The notes: generated from the sequence alone by a model not told the origin. Positions 21,001 through 32,710 are shown, counted from the stretch's first letter. The stretch: 64,000 bases of DNA from Hemileia vastatrix (GCA_030280995.1 JASXTE010000019.1:10127501-10191500), one strand, 5' to 3'. Translations and numbers: made by a program.

Positions 21001-21780
21001 GGAAGACCGAAATTGAGAGAGCATAATTTGACTACTTCAAGCTGATTTAAATCCTATTTGAGTGAAGTGATTGATCTACAAGTGTTAGCCAATTTCTCAT
21101 TTAGAGAGAGATCAGATGCTTGAAAGTCAACTGGCAGAGAATTTTCCTATAGCAGGACATTTTCAGGTGGGTTGTTCAACTCCCTATTGACCTGCATTGA
21201 AGAATCAGAAATATACTTAGCGCGTGGGGTGATCAATCTATGTGACCAATCAATTTCAGGATTCTAATGCGTTAAAACGTCATGGCCAAGAATGGTATCG
21301 TCCATCCTTGGGGCTTCCAAGACTGACAATTCACACTCAAAGGGGGGAAAGTTCGGAAAGTTGAAAACCCATAAAGCTTTCTTACTTACCCAATATTTGG
21401 GTTCCTCTGATTCTACCAAATATATTGGAGTTTGATTGATATCTGTGAATGTCAGCTTTAACTTCTTGGAAAAAGATAAACTGACAAAAGAAATTGAAGC
21501 TCCAGAGTCTATAAGACAACTGAAGTGGGTATCCTCCTTGAAAAGAATGAATCTCAAGCAGTTTAAGGCAACTCCAGTCCTTAAGACATGGAGGTTCTGT
21601 GTACTGGGAGAGATAAGATAGTTTGCTTTGCACACAAGTAAACTATCGACTAGTTTTTTGACCTTGAACTAGTACCTTCTCTTTCCTTCAACTTCACACA
21701 ATCTTCTAGCTTGTGCTTACCCCCACAATACATACATAACCCATTATCTGCTCTTCTCTTCCTCTCAGCTTCTTTAAGTT
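18024..21780 (-). pseudogene. Pol of D1 (knuckle, protease, RT, RNase H, integrase, chromodomain), broken
   Basis: Reading leftward: zinc knuckle CMYCGGKHKLEDC (about 21755-21715), protease with LIDSGAS (21635-21264), RT (about 20870-20250), RNase H with ETDAS (about 19960-19665), integrase (about 19550-18500) with LLPLSNNFDAILVIVDRFSK and ISDRGSLF, and a chromodomain EWEVSHI..., LEYLVEWEGF-like, at 18200-18060. The stop TAG is at 18024-18026. The RT active site reads Y-stop-DD: TTA in D2 is TAA at 20385-20387, a T-to-A change. Other stops lie at H-stop in the protease end (21264, TGG to TAG) and several TGA in place of probable Arg. D2 gives a nearly parallel sequence. Confidence 0.88.
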
Positions 21781-22049
21781 CCCCTTTTGGATCCAGTACT
21801 TTACTGATATCAACTGGGGTCGAGCCTTTTGGTCAAGGTTTGTCCTTTCCCTTATTGGGTTTGGATTGAGTCAAGGAGGATTGAGTTGTCCGTGGGTGTG
21901 AAGAAGGTCCCAATTTAAAATTTTGGCCTTGAGATTTGTTGGCATATCGACGATGTTGTAGTTGTCCTTGGTAAATGCCGTTGATTCAAGGGTTTGATTT
22001 ATTAAATCCGTTGGAGTAGTCATCTTCTGACCATGAAGATTTAATTGAT

Positions 22050-23555
22050 CCAGAATCCTCGAAGGAAGTCCTTTTTAGAAATGATACTTAAGGGCAGCAT
22101 CATTCCAACCTACTCCAGTTTGAAGTGCTCTGAAGTTCAAAATATATTTAGAGGCATTACCATTATCACTCATGCGAAGAAAATCAAGTTCAATCTCTGC
22201 ATTGTCAGTTTTATTAGAGTCACTGAACAACGTGAAGAGTTGGTCTTCAAACTTTTCCCAGTTATTAATAAGTAAGTGGATTTCTGTCAAAGAGAGCATG
22301 AGAAGATAAGGTTCAAACCATCTTGCTGCTTTTCCAGCTAGGAATGAAGAAGCGTAAACAACCTTCGATTGGTTTTTATTGAAGGTTCGAGGGTCATTAT
22401 GGAACAGGAGCTTGAAGGTTTGCAAGAAGGGTTGCAATCTGTCTGGATGTTCTCCATCAAATTTATCAGGAGATTACATGGAAGGAGTTTTGAATTTAGA
22501 TCCCTCCGAAGACTTTTGATTAGAAAGGGTTTTCATGAAAAGTCTCATGAAGTCCTCCAGTAAATTAGATGGTCCAGGTTCCAAAGTTTGACCAGAAGGG
22601 TGAGTAGCAGGGGCGGATGGTGCCTCATGCATTGTATCCTCTCCTTCATCCTCATCGTTAGAATCATCAAAATTCTGGGGGATGTCCTCTACAGATTTGA
22701 CTGAGTGTCCCCGTTCCCTAAGTTGGAGAGGTTATAGGGAGTGAGTGCGGGAAACAGGCTGTGTGGCTGTTGGCCTGCCTCTGGCGCAAGCACTAGAAGT
22801 AGCGCCCATAGAAGGAGTGCGTTGAAACCTACTCGAGTTTGGAGTGCTCTGAAGTTCGAGATATATTCAGAGGCTTTACCATTATCACTTATGTGGAGGA
22901 AATAAAGTTCATTTTCCACATTTTCAGTTTTCTTAGGGTCACTGAACAACATAAAAAGTTGGTGTTCGAACTTTTCCTAGTTATTAATAAGTAAGTAGGT
23001 TTCTGTTGAAGAGAGCATGAGGAGATAAGGGTTGAACCATCTGGCTGCTTTTCCGGCTAGGAACAAAGAAGCGTAAACAACCTTTTATTGGTTGTTATTG
23101 AAGGTTTGAGGGTTGCGATGGAAGAGGAGCTTGCAGGTTTGAAAGAAGGGGCACAATCTGTCTGGATGTTCTTCATCAATTTTATCAGGAGATTTCATGG
23201 AAGGAGTTTTTAATTTTGATCCCTCCAAAGACATTGGATTTGAAAGTGTTTTCATGAAAAGTCTCATGAAGTCTTCCAGAAAATTAGATGGTCCAGGTTC
23301 TGAAGATTGACCAGAAGGGTGAGTAGCAGGGGCAATTGGTGCCTCATGCATTGTATCCTCTCCTTCATCCTCATTTCTAGAATCATCAAAATTCTGGGGG
23401 ATGTCTTCTACAGATTTGACTGAGTGTCCCCGTTCCCTAAGTTGGAGAGGTTCTAGGGAGTGAGTGCAGGAAACAGGCCGTGTGGCTGTTGGCCTGCCTC
23501 TGGTGCAAGCCCTAGTAGTAGCGCCCGTAGGAGGAGTGCTTTTAACAGGTGCCAT
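22050..23555 (-). pseudogene. Gag of D1, tandemly duplicated
   Basis: ATG at 23555-23553 starts MAPVKSTPPTGATTRACTRG, followed by an acidic stretch, MRLFMKTLSNPMSLEGSKLK and a capsid region (FFQTCKLLFHRNPQTFNNNQ). About 735 bp later the same sequence repeats: the block 22820-23540 recurs as 22090-22815, with the junction near 22815-22825 where a capsid segment (VGFN...) passes into the N-terminal region again. The second block continues into the complete capsid (SSFLAGKAARWFEPYLL, then KYILNFRALQT). Stops and frameshifts occur in both blocks. D2's gag is outside the window, so whether the duplication is specific to this copy is unknown. Confidence 0.8.
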
Positions 23556-23631
23556 TTTAAAAGAATTTAGAAACACCTGAAAAAGGATGTAGTAGTGCAA
23601 AAAATGAGAACTATGGAGAATTGAATTATAC

Positions 23632-24439
23632 TGTCCCCGGAAGACCTACGCACAAGGTCTAGGGTGTTCCTAAAAGTGAGATGAAGGGAGGAGTTAGAAA
23701 CTTCTTTGAAGCACAGAGGAAATGTTCAAGGAAGTGATTCAAAGATGATTCTAAGGAAGAGCTGCTTCTTTGAGATATGTTTCATAAGAATCTCAATATA
23801 ATTTAAAGGTAATATTAATATTCTTAGGATCTCACAAAGGGTTGTAAACTCAATAATCAAGGATTTAAGTTTTTAGAAATGATTACTGAGAAAATAAGGA
23901 AATGTACAATAACAATGATTTAACCTGAAGTTTTACCACTATTAACTATATATACATTTTATAATTTAATTCTAAAGAAATATCAAACCAAAATCCAACC
24001 CCTTTTATATACATTACTTCTCTTTGAATTGAACTCATACCCATCCATCATTCTGCACACCACAGACCTCCGAAAAGACACCCGTTACACCTGGACCCTC
24101 CTCACTAACATCTGTCAACCCTTTAATCCCCCACTAACCATCCTGTCCATTATCACTACCCCTGTTAATAACCCACAGATACTTAATAAACCTTTTAGCA
24201 GAATATTGAATTGACTATTGCGCCGCGCGTCGCTTATTGAAGAAAATACTAAACACACTATTGAGATATTGACTAATTTAGATTTAAAGTTTAGATTAGC
24301 GCGTTTGAATAGTGAGTATACAAAGGAAAGTCACAGTTGCTATGTAGAATCGCTTTCTGCGCTTCGAGTATGGATTTAGACCTCTTTCTTATTGATTAAA
24401 TGAGCTGCTTTTGCCTTGAGTGTCACGTGGCACATTACA
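23632..24439 (-). repeat. 5' LTR of element D1
   Basis: On the plus strand starts TGTCCCCGG and ends CACATTACA, the degenerate form of TGTCACC...TGACA. Same length class (808 bp) as the other two D LTRs. Followed by GGAAC, the right target copy. The short plus frame at 24029-24214 is within the LTR and not a gene. Confidence 0.9.
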
Positions 24440-24444
24440 GGAAC

Positions 24445-24960
24445 TATTCAACAGCATTCAATCTTCTGAATTTCCTACTTTTATATTTTAACCAAAGTAC
24501 TGGAATTCACCATCTGGATCTCTGACAAGAAGCCTTATTATTACAAATGTCTGACATTTCATCAGGAATATAATTTACTCAAGCCATATACAAAAAATTT
24601 AAACCCATTTGAGCATCAGACGTAGACCAAATGGTAGATAGAATCTTGGGTTTGATGCTTCAGTATAGAGTAAAAGGAGATGAAAGATTAGAAGATTTTA
24701 TTATGAATCAAATTAGTGCACTATACCAAATTATCAATATCTCAGCTTCAAAAGAAATATCACAAATAATAACTTATTCACAATGACAAGAATATTTAAA
24801 ATCAAAATCATTAAAAAAGTATTATAGTGTCAAGTGAAGAACCAGAATCAATTGAAGCATATGCATTAAAACAAGGACTTCAACAATCAATATGCTACAG
24901 ATGTAATTGTCCTGGCCACTCTTCTGCTGATTTCTGCTCTTCACAAAACTAATCCTCATT
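24445..24960 (+). pseudogene. Copia Gag, second part with zinc knuckle (element E)
   Basis: After the D1 target copy GGAAC the plus strand continues as Gag: a segment with VDRILGLMLQYRVKGDERLE and FIMNQISALYQIINI typical of the UBN2/retrotrans_gag helices, then a knuckle CYRCNCPGHSSADFC (about 24892-24936), one residue longer than the usual C-X2-C-X4-H-X4-C spacing. Several stops and a frameshift interrupt it. Confidence 0.65.
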
Positions 24961-25199
24961 GAACCAAGCTCAAAAATATACAGCTCATTACCCAATGCAT
25001 TTCTATCCATCTCTTACTCCAAATAATCCCTATTTATTCAGAAACTACCCTTACAACCCTTATTTTTCTCTGGCTCCAACAATCAAATAATAAAAAACAA
25101 CAGATAGTAGATTACAGAAAAGAAGACTACTACAGACATAATTACAATATATATAGTAAAAATGTAAAAATGAGATTAATTAAAGTAGATGATGCTAAT

Positions 25200-26560
25200 T
25201 AATCTTCAGAAATCCAAATCGAAAAATTATCCATATTGGATGACAGTCCATTACTAATCCTTAAGAGCAGGGCAATGAATCATGTGACAGGTGATATTAA
25301 AAATTATGCTTTGTATTTTCATCTAAATTCATCTATACCCCCAAAAGTAGCAACTAAAAGAAACAATAACTTCATTGAAAGGAAAGATTCTTTGATCTTT
25401 CCAGTGCCAAATGGGAATAATGCTGAAATAAAGAACATATACTACTGTGAAAAAGCTAGTGGCACTCTTATTTCACAAGCTTATCTTATTCTGGAAGGAT
25501 GTAAGCTATCTTTTTTCTCAAGATACATGGATATATTTTCTGAAAATTAAACTTTACTATTTATTGAAAAATTTAACAAAAGAAGTTGTAAATTACCTCA
25601 GCCATTACTGAAACACATGTTAGATATAGTAATTGATAAAAATAAACTTGTAGATAGATGCTTATACAAAATGAAATTGATTTATTTCCCACCTTAAAAG
25701 GCTGAAAAATTCAACCTTGATATTGATAAGGTAGAATGTTTGAGATATTGGCACCAAGCCTTTGGACATCAAAGCTTGAGAAACATCAAAAAAAATTTAA
25801 AGAAAAATTGATGAAGGGATCCTGGAAGACCTAAAATTTGGAGTAATTTATTTCAAAGAATGTAAATTGGTGAAATCAAAACAATCAGATCCAATTAATT
25901 CCTCAAATAGCTCCCACCCAATTTGTAAAACCCTTGCATTAGAGCTAATGTGTCTTTTTGAAGTAACAATGACAAATAATGGTATTTATCTTCTCAAAAT
26001 GTTGGATATTGGCTCTGTTATTGTAAAATAGAAATCTTAAAAATTAAATATGAAGCTAATGAAATTATCAATAACTATATTTCATGGATACAGAAAAGAT
26101 CTGATACAATAGTAAGAAAATTAAAAATTAATAACAGAGGTGAGTTCATTAATAAAACTTTATAAGAATGGTTATACTGACACATTATATAAAATGAGTG
26201 TTTTCTATCATACTACCATGAACAGAATGGAGATTTTGAAAGATTTAATCAAAAAAATTTGATATGGGAAGAAAAAATTTATTAGAAAGTGAATTTTACA
26301 AATGTTACTGGGTCCCTTCTTTTAAATGAGAAGTTTACACATACAACCATTTACCAAATACATATAGTAGTGAAATTACACCATATGAAAAGATATTAAA
26401 AACAGAACCAAGACTTAACCACATACAAATTCTTAGCACCATGGCTTATGTAAATGTTCCAAAAAAAAGAAGAAAAATAAATAAAAGAAGTAGAAAATGT
26501 AGAGTTATTAGATATTTGTAACACTCAAAAGGTTGGTTGTTTGTTGATATTGAAACCATT
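25200..26560 (+). pseudogene. Copia protease and integrase remnants (element E)
   Basis: The 104-codon frame at 25236-25550 is the copia protease: the catalytic ILDSGA appears as ILKSRA, followed by the usual NHVTGD, and it ends in a YLI..GCKLSFFSRDMDI-like segment. From 25740 the pre-integrase motif reads WHQAFGHQSLRNI. Integrase core traces follow at 25980-26280, including the GGEF-like NNRGEF and YYHEQNG...ERFNQK, the third part of the copia DDE signature. Stops are frequent throughout. No RT follows. Confidence 0.7.
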
Positions 26561-26599
26561 TTGGCATGCCTTCAGGAAGGGAAAGTATGCATATTGAAA

Positions 26600-27030
26600 G
26601 GAGTGGTTATTTGAATTATAACAAGATGGTGATTTACTGCCTAGAGTTGTGAGGGTTTTTGAACAGGCTAAGTGGATGGCACTCCCAAATAGCCAAGAAT
26701 TTTATCTGAATTCAATGTCTTGATGATTATTTAGTGATCTTAGTGTTTTATGGAAGTTATTTGGGTGTTCTGGATTTTTGTCTCTGCTATTTGCAGTATA
26801 GCCTGAGATTTTCTCTTATTTTTATATATAGATGATATTTTTTATTTTTTTAGGAATTAGTTGTTATTTTGGTTATTTTTAGCTTTATTAGTTACTTGTT
26901 ATTATTGTGAAAGGTTCAGATGTCATTGAATTCTCATTGCACACCAAATTATTCCATAATCATGGAACATTTACTTATGGCATGCTAAAGCACACTCATG
27001 GCACACTTACCTATGGAATACCCACAAACA
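26600..27030. repeat. Dispersed repeat also present at 55030-55440
   Basis: From GGCACTCCCAAATAGC at about 26679 onward, the order of words (a T-rich stretch, then CATGGAACA and TATGGCA-type repeats) matches 55048-55440, where the start reads AGACTCCCAAATAGC. It joins the end of copia E to the truncated end of B2. It may be part of an LTR; ends could not be fixed. Confidence 0.5.
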
Positions 27031-27186
27031 CTCCCACCATCCATGCACTTATGTGTGAACTTGCTACCAATTTGAATGGCCAACTCCATGAGCTCTTGGA
27101 GAGACATTGGATGAGGGTGACTAATTATGGAATTTCTGATATTAGACAAGAGTCCATTCCTGGAGTGAAAAATGATAGCCCCTTCT
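27030..27186 (-). pseudogene. Gag fragment of B2, left of the nested LTR
   Basis: Minus-strand capsid sequence matching 52945-53095 of B1, for example the plus-strand words AATGGCCAACTCCATGAGCT and GGAGTGAAAAATGA. It stops exactly at the target CTTCT (27182-27186) and resumes after 29169. Confidence 0.7.
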
Positions 27187-29169
27187 TGTTACAACCTAAG
27201 AGGGTGTACTAAATCTAGCACTAAGATGGGACTTACTATGCTTAGAACAGCAGTGAGACTAGCTAAGACTGACTATGTTAGGACTACCAATAGTGAGGGT
27301 TACAGCTATGGAGACTAAGAAGTAAATGAGCTACTATATAAGTTTTCCAATGAGAAGAGCCCCACAAAATTTACCCCATAAAATACCCTTGTTCAATATC
27401 TCTCTCTCCAGCTGTAGAAAGACTCTTACAGTTGACTTCCTGTAAGAAGAATACAAGGAATTTGGATAAACATAAGAAAACCCCTTCTTTTAAGTAAAAT
27501 AAGACTTCTAAATAATATAATCTAAAATTTCTAATTGATATAGAAAATAATCTTTTACCACTTAATTTTGACACTTTTGAGATTTTGTGAATCCGTGTTC
27601 TTGAAAAATATAATGAAATACAACAAAAAGTTGTACCAGTGAGAAGTCATTTAAATAATTGTATATATATGTTGTTATAAGGTTTTTAGTTTATGAGATT
27701 AGTTTGAAAAATAAGATATTTAGGTTGAGAACTTTCTAATGGTACCCTTCAAATATACATTTAATAAGTGTTATGTAAAATATTTGTTATAATTACTAAA
27801 ATTTTGAAAATTCAAGGGTACTGCTATAAATGTAATATTAAGTTATAATAGCTAAAATACTGCATTATTGGTAATTAGTGACAGTTTCTGATGATTTTAT
27901 CCATTCTGAAATTGAGTCTAAAGTCAAATCTTTGTATATAATAGTCACATGACCCCATTTTCCCTCCTAGATGCATCTCAGAGCTTGTCTTGATCTCCAC
28001 AGATCTCCACATAACTTTTCTGGACTTCCAGAATTGATTAAAATCTAAAATTTAGTCTAAAAATCTATAAAAGCTCAGGAAGATAGACACACCTCTGCCT
28101 AACACATTCAGGTACTTTGTGTAGCTTGAGCAGCCCTATTTAATGAACTATAAATTATCAAAGCTATGGATAATCTGTAAATCAAATATTCTTTAAATCA
28201 CTAAACAAAATTATTAAACAATGTAAGAAAAAATGGGAAAATACAGAAAATTTACAGAACCTTCTAGAGAATCTATACTCTCTTTTACATAAATTTTTGA
28301 CAATATTAAAATGTTTTCCATATAATAAATGTTTTCATCAAAGCATTTTTATAACCCCTTTTAATGCTTTTTATGACCAATTTTCTTCATTTTAAATTAA
28401 ATTAAATACAAATTAAGCATGTAACAGAATTTTTCATACCATTTTCGTCCTCCAGCTATTGGGCTTAATGACAAAGTACTTGAGTTTTTCCATAGTCAAT
28501 GTTCAATATTGCATCTTAAGTAACTCATAGTGAAATCCATTATCTTGATGCACCAAGAATAATAATTCTGACTTGAGTATTCTTTGAGTAAGAATTTTAT
28601 TGATAAATTTAAGTGGGAATCAATTAATCCTGCATTTCTCTGACATGAGTAAAAGAACCTGGAGTGGGAGTTTGTACACTGATTATTCTAGTGACAATAA
28701 ATTATATTTCAGTATTTGAACTAAATTCATGTGTATTTACTTCTTATTTTTTTTCTAGAATTTTCCTGTAATTTAGGTATTTGAAATTTTTTTCTTCTTT
28801 TTTTAATCTACATATTAGTGTTATTTTCTCTATAAAAGGGGAATCTTATTTTTTAGAAAAAATAAAAAATTTATTATCTTAATTACTCTCATTAGTCTTA
28901 TTAAATTATTACTATTACCCAAAAATTCTTTTATTTATTAAATCATTGAAGTAATAAATCTATAGTTTCTGCTATAGTGAAATATGATTCTACTTACTTT
29001 CTTTATTCTTGCCATATTTTTTCAAAAAAATATCAGGGAGCTAGTATTACTTAATTTTCATCTAGAAAAACCCTGATAATTTTAGTTCCATAATAAACTT
29101 TAGACTACAACACTGCCATATATAGTGCATAGAAACTCTTTTCCTTTCCTCTCAACCCAAATCCTAACA
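27187..29169 (-). mobile_element. Family B solo LTR (B3) inserted in B2 gag, itself interrupted
   Basis: Starts TGTTACAACC, ends AATCCTAACA, flanked by the perfect 5-bp duplication CTTCT at 27182-27186 and 29170-29174. Removing it rejoins the gag sequence seen intact in B1. The LTR is only about 300 bp; the rest is a 1.7-kb insertion (about 27415-29115). Confidence 0.85.
27415..29115. mobile_element. Insertion of unknown type inside LTR B3
   Basis: 1.7 kb of AT-rich DNA with short inverted ends (TGTAG at 27413, CTACA near 29110) inside the LTR. It has promoter-like TATAAAAG at 28066-28073 and TATAAAAGGG at 28831. It may be a solo LTR of another family. No coding frame and no clear target duplication. 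Confidence 0.4.
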
Positions 29170-29400
29170 CTTCTCCCCATGTTTCAATGTAGCTGGAATG
29201 GCTCTTGAATCCTGAAACATACTCAGAAGCTGAGTGATTCTGTCATAAATGATTTAGTGCATTTTTTGAGGTTGTGTCCACACCAGGATTTCCAAATGCT
29301 AGTTCAAATGCCACCATGAATTGGTGAAAATTTCTTTCTGATTTAGCATTTTTAACGAGCTCTTTTGTTGGCCTATTTTCTAGAAGGGTGAATAAATGTA
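29170..29400 (-). pseudogene. Gag fragment of B2, right of the nested LTR
   Basis: Matches B1 53083-53285 (plus-strand words CTTCTCCCCATGTT, TTTTTGAGGTTGTG/TCTGAGGTTGTG, TTTCTTTCTGATTTAG/CTTTTTCTGACTAG). Continues the capsid interrupted at 27186. Similarity fades at about 29385 before a GAA-repeat. Confidence 0.65.
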
Positions 29401-30621
29401 CAGAAGAAAAAGAAGAAGAATAAGAAGAAGAAGGAAGAAAGAATTGAAAAAAGAAATCAAAGGAAAAGAAGGACAAGTTAAATGGAAAGAAGATAACCAC
29501 AAGTGACTTGTAGGGGACTTATACTAAAAGTACTAGGTAAGTTATAATTTCTCTCTGCTATTAACATAAAACAAATAATAATTTAAGCGCTCTTAAAGAA
29601 ACCTTGTATATATATGTTTCTTAAATTCTAGTGGTATTTAAACAACAAAATAAAATTTTTTAGAAAAATTTGTATAATTTTAACTAATAGTTGTTATTTA
29701 AAATTTTAAAGCAATGTAATTAATTCCAACTACAAGGGAGGAAACAAGGCCTTTATATAGGCAATTAAGACCTACTAACACATCACTCAGATGTAGTTAC
29801 AGGGTAAAAAGAATATAAAACAAAAAAAGATAAGTGTAACAAAGAATATAGAGTTGCCATGAAACAATTTACCAAAACAGAAATAAAACCCTATATATCC
29901 ACCCATTAATTCCTGAAACAATTTAATACTAGTAAGTGTGTCCCTAAATTGGTATGAAACAGAAGAATGTACTTTACTAATTTTAAAACAGGTTACAAAA
30001 TTATTTAAAATAATCAGTTTTAAGTGAAACATAAGATTTTACCATTTTTCCGTAAAGAATTAATATAATTAGTTAATGTAATATAAAAAATAAATAATTA
30101 ATTAATTCAAACTACTTTTATTAGTATAATATGTATTATAATTTAAGCAAGTAATTATTTTAATGAAACCACTGATTATAAAAATAAAACATTTATATTT
30201 TATTTAATAAAGTGTTTTACTTGTTTAATTTCTTTGATGACACAATTGTTAGTCAAAAGAGCACCCAATAATTATTGGTTGTAAGATATGAGTTTTATTA
30301 TTAAATATATATATATAATTAATTACATTATAAGTTAATTTTATTACTTATAATTATAATATGAATTTGAAATTAATGAAATATTAATTTATAACTATTA
30401 AATACATAAAAATGCGCCAATATTTTATAGAATATAATATATTTTATTTTTATTTAAATTTATATACAATTTATATAATAATAAAATTAATATAACAATT
30501 ATTTTAATTATATTATTAAAATATTGTTATATAAATTTATTTTTTAATACAATATTAATTTTTACATACATTTTGTCTCTCATTTTTGTTCAAGTAATGT
30601 AAAATAAGATTTACTGCACTC
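29400..30621. other. AT-rich DNA within B2, no gene seen
   Basis: Starts with a (GAA)n-like run at 29404-29480, then A/T-rich sequence with TATATA-type stretches at 30290-30560. Gag similarity resumes near 30635. B2 sequence on both sides partly overlaps when compared with B1, so this may be an insertion or a junction between two copies. Confidence 0.45.
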
Positions 30622-31032
30622 TTAGCATAGCCTGGCTGACATCTTTAGTATGTGTCTTTCCCAGAATGCTGTCACATCTGTTAGGTAAGATATTGCAAAA
30701 CTAATTTTCAATAACTCATCTGAAAATTGATTAACATGGAGAAAGACATAGAGGTTTATCTGTGATTCAAACTGATCATCCCCAGAGCCTTTCTCTCCAT
30801 AGACACTTTCTGGGACAGCAATCTTTGGGAATTTGACAAGTGGGGCTAATGTGGAAGGATTTACCTGTGTTTCATCTTCAGTGGTGTCTAACTCTTCCTC
30901 TGTAGGGCCATAATATGAAGGCCTTTCCTCTGCTAAACATTTCATGAGTTGAGAGCTCTTCTCTTGAAATTGTGTCATTTTCCCTTGCATTGCAGTAAGG
31001 AGTGCTGCACTGGGTTGACTTGAGGGGTTCAT
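30622..31032 (-). pseudogene. Gag N-terminus of B2
   Basis: Starts at ATG 31032-31030 with MNPSSQPSAALLTAMQGKMT, aligned residue by residue with B0 (1-206), including the YGPTEEELD/YRGPTEAELD block. It stays open for about 137 codons and ends at TAG near 30622 in the capsid. An upstream in-frame ATG at 31050 lies outside the region conserved between copies, so 31032 is the likely start. Confidence 0.7.
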
Positions 31033-31071
31033 GATTCTCCTGTAGTGCACTGGTTATAAGATCAAACAAAA

Positions 31072-32406
31072 TGTTATGACCTAAGAGGGTGGACTATTGC
31101 TAGTTCCAAGATATGACTGGCTATGCTGAGAACAGCAGTGAGACTAAATAATACTGACTATTTTGGGACTAACAACAGTGAGGGTTACAACTATGAAGAC
31201 TAAGAAGTAACTGAATTACTATATAAGTTTTCCAATGAGGAGCACCCCACAGTGCTTCCCCATAAAACCCCCTTTTGAAATATTCCTTTTTGCTGCAGTG
31301 GCATATAAACATGAATAATTCTCTTGTGCAGGTGATTTGGTGTGGTTTTGGAAAATGGTTTGAAATTTTGGAGTGTTGGGTATACTCAAATTGGGTAGTT
31401 TATGTCATTTTCTATATTCAAGAACTGAATTTTGGAGCTCTTGGAATGTGGCTATTATCATTGGATAGCCTTGAATTTTCTCTATATTTAATTTTTGATG
31501 ATATTTTTCATATTCTGAGTTTTAAGGGCTCATTTGGGCATATTTCATTTTTGACCATGACTGTTTAATTTTGTTTTTTTAATTTATTGGGCTAACCTTA
31601 AGTTTTAGAGTTAAGTTCTTAGTACCACTTGATAAAGCTATTTTTTTCTACATTTTGTTTCTTGTAAGTTTTTGGCTTATTTTTAGGTTCAAGGTGTTTT
31701 CTGTTTTTTCCATGTTTTTTAGGGGTTTTCTGGTTGTATTTTGGTTCAGGGAGATCACCTTCCTCAACTGTAGCAAGATAAAGAGTGCATATAGAGGGTG
31801 TTTATGCAATTTTGGTGGCAGTATAGTCAGTTTTGCATGTGTAGTTTAGATTTTAATAGGGGTCTGTGTGTACATACTGAATAAGACAGTTTGAGCAACT
31901 CTATTTATCATACAGCCATCTGGTAATTAAATCAGTGCTTCTTAATCTATTTTCACTATTTTTAGCCACAATTGGCTGTGTTTGTTAAGAGTTTAGTTTT
32001 TCATTTAACTCAACTCTTGTAACATTTTTATCTGGTGTAGCTTTGCAACCTGCATCAAGTATTTTTTCTGTTTTCTGTGAAACAAGTAAACTTTCTCAGG
32101 TTTCTGGTGTAGATTTTTCTGAATTTAGATTCTTTTTTGATTTTTGGTCTGCTATTGGCTACTGTCTTGGCTTGTTAAGCAGTCAAGAAGGTTATTGGAA
32201 GGGGTATTTTAACAGTCTCTAATTTGCTGTAGAATATTAATCTCACCTAGTATTTCTCAAAGGGACAAGGGTTTTTCTCTCAAGTTTTTCTCCAAATCAA
32301 TTAGTTAAGTCCTAAAGCTAGTACTAAATAATTTTCTACACCACCTATTACAGTGCATAGCACCCATAGTGCTCCTTCTCCTTGCCTCACAACCCAAATC
32401 CTAACA
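31072..32406 (-). repeat. 5' LTR of B2, interrupted by a C-type solo LTR
   Basis: Left part 31072-31290 (TGTTATGACCTAAGAGGG...CCCCATAAAACCCCC), right part 32341-32406 (...CAACCCAAATCCTAACA). Between them is 31291-32340, unrelated to other B LTRs. Confidence 0.75.
31291..32340 (+). mobile_element. Diverged solo LTR of the C family
   Basis: Opposite in orientation to the LTRs at 35240 and 45622, but with the same order of blocks: ATTCTGAGTTTTAAGGG, GGGCTAACCTTAAGT, CTTAGTACCA, GAATAAGACAGTTTG, CCACAATTGGCTGTGTTTGT, and the end TTTTCTACA. It begins TGCTGCAGTGGC. Divergence is clearly higher than between the two LTRs of C, so it is older. No target duplication is clear. Confidence 0.75.
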
Positions 32407-32429
32407 GATGTAGATGGTTTCAGGCTCAT

Positions 32430-32710
32430 CTAGGTCAGGCTCTGGAGTGTACTTAAGGTATTGAGACATATAGAAATGCTTTTGAGAAGTGGATTCATGG
32501 TTGGAAGTAGAAATTTTATGGTTTTTGGATTTTTACTGGGAGGTGGTGAGCTCTCTTGAGGAGCTTTTCTTCTTCTGAATGAAGATGTAGGACAGTTAGG
32601 AACTAGATGAGAATCATCAGACTTAGAAATAGGAAGATTAAAAGAAAGAATGCATTTTCTCTTCTTCTTGTAGCAAGAATCACATGATCTGAAGAATCTT
32701 GTATTAGTAT
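32430..32710 (-). pseudogene. Relic of a cysteine-cluster accessory gene (relic 1)
   Basis: On the minus strand about 85 codons are open, starting RFFRSCDSCYKKKRKC, nearly the same as RACDSCYSKKKKC of the second antisense gene of element C, followed by a Ser/Pro/Lys-rich stretch. Upstream, traces of the first Cys half are out of frame, and a stop interrupts. It ends TAG at 32432-32430, close to the B2 LTR that interrupts the older element. The strand is opposite to the genes of C, so the host element was inserted the other way round. Confidence 0.55.

Larger units (their letters stand above)
15273..24439 (-). mobile_element. Complete chromovirus D1 with an antisense accessory gene
   Basis: 9.2 kb with LTRs at 23632-24439 (5', minus sense) and 15273-16078 (3'). 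Gag and pol are on the minus strand (23555 to 18024), ending in a chromodomain. Between the pol end and the 3' LTR lie a C-poor tract and a gene on the opposite strand (16181-17140) with its own TATA box. D2 at 57998 has the same layout. Target copies are AGAAC and GGAAC. The element interrupts copia gag. Gag is tandemly duplicated in this copy. Confidence 0.9.
14890..26600 (+). mobile_element. Degenerate Ty1/copia element E, split by element D1
   Basis: Copia-type pieces in the plus direction: gag start (14956-15272), gag end with zinc knuckle (24445-24960), protease (about 25236), pre-integrase and integrase (25700-26560). D1 (15273-24439) sits in the gag, with near-duplicated target AGAAC (15268-15272) and GGAAC (24440-24444). 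No RT or RNase H follows the integrase, and no LTR could be assigned. Outer limits are approximate. Confidence 0.7.
27030..32406 (-). mobile_element. Truncated gypsy copy B2 with nested insertions
   Basis: Only gag and the 5' LTR of this family B copy remain: gag pieces 27030-27186, 29170-29400 and 30622-31032, LTR 31072-32406. Solo LTR B3 (27187-29169) sits in gag; a C-type solo LTR (31291-32340) sits in the LTR. Pol is missing. Confidence 0.75.
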
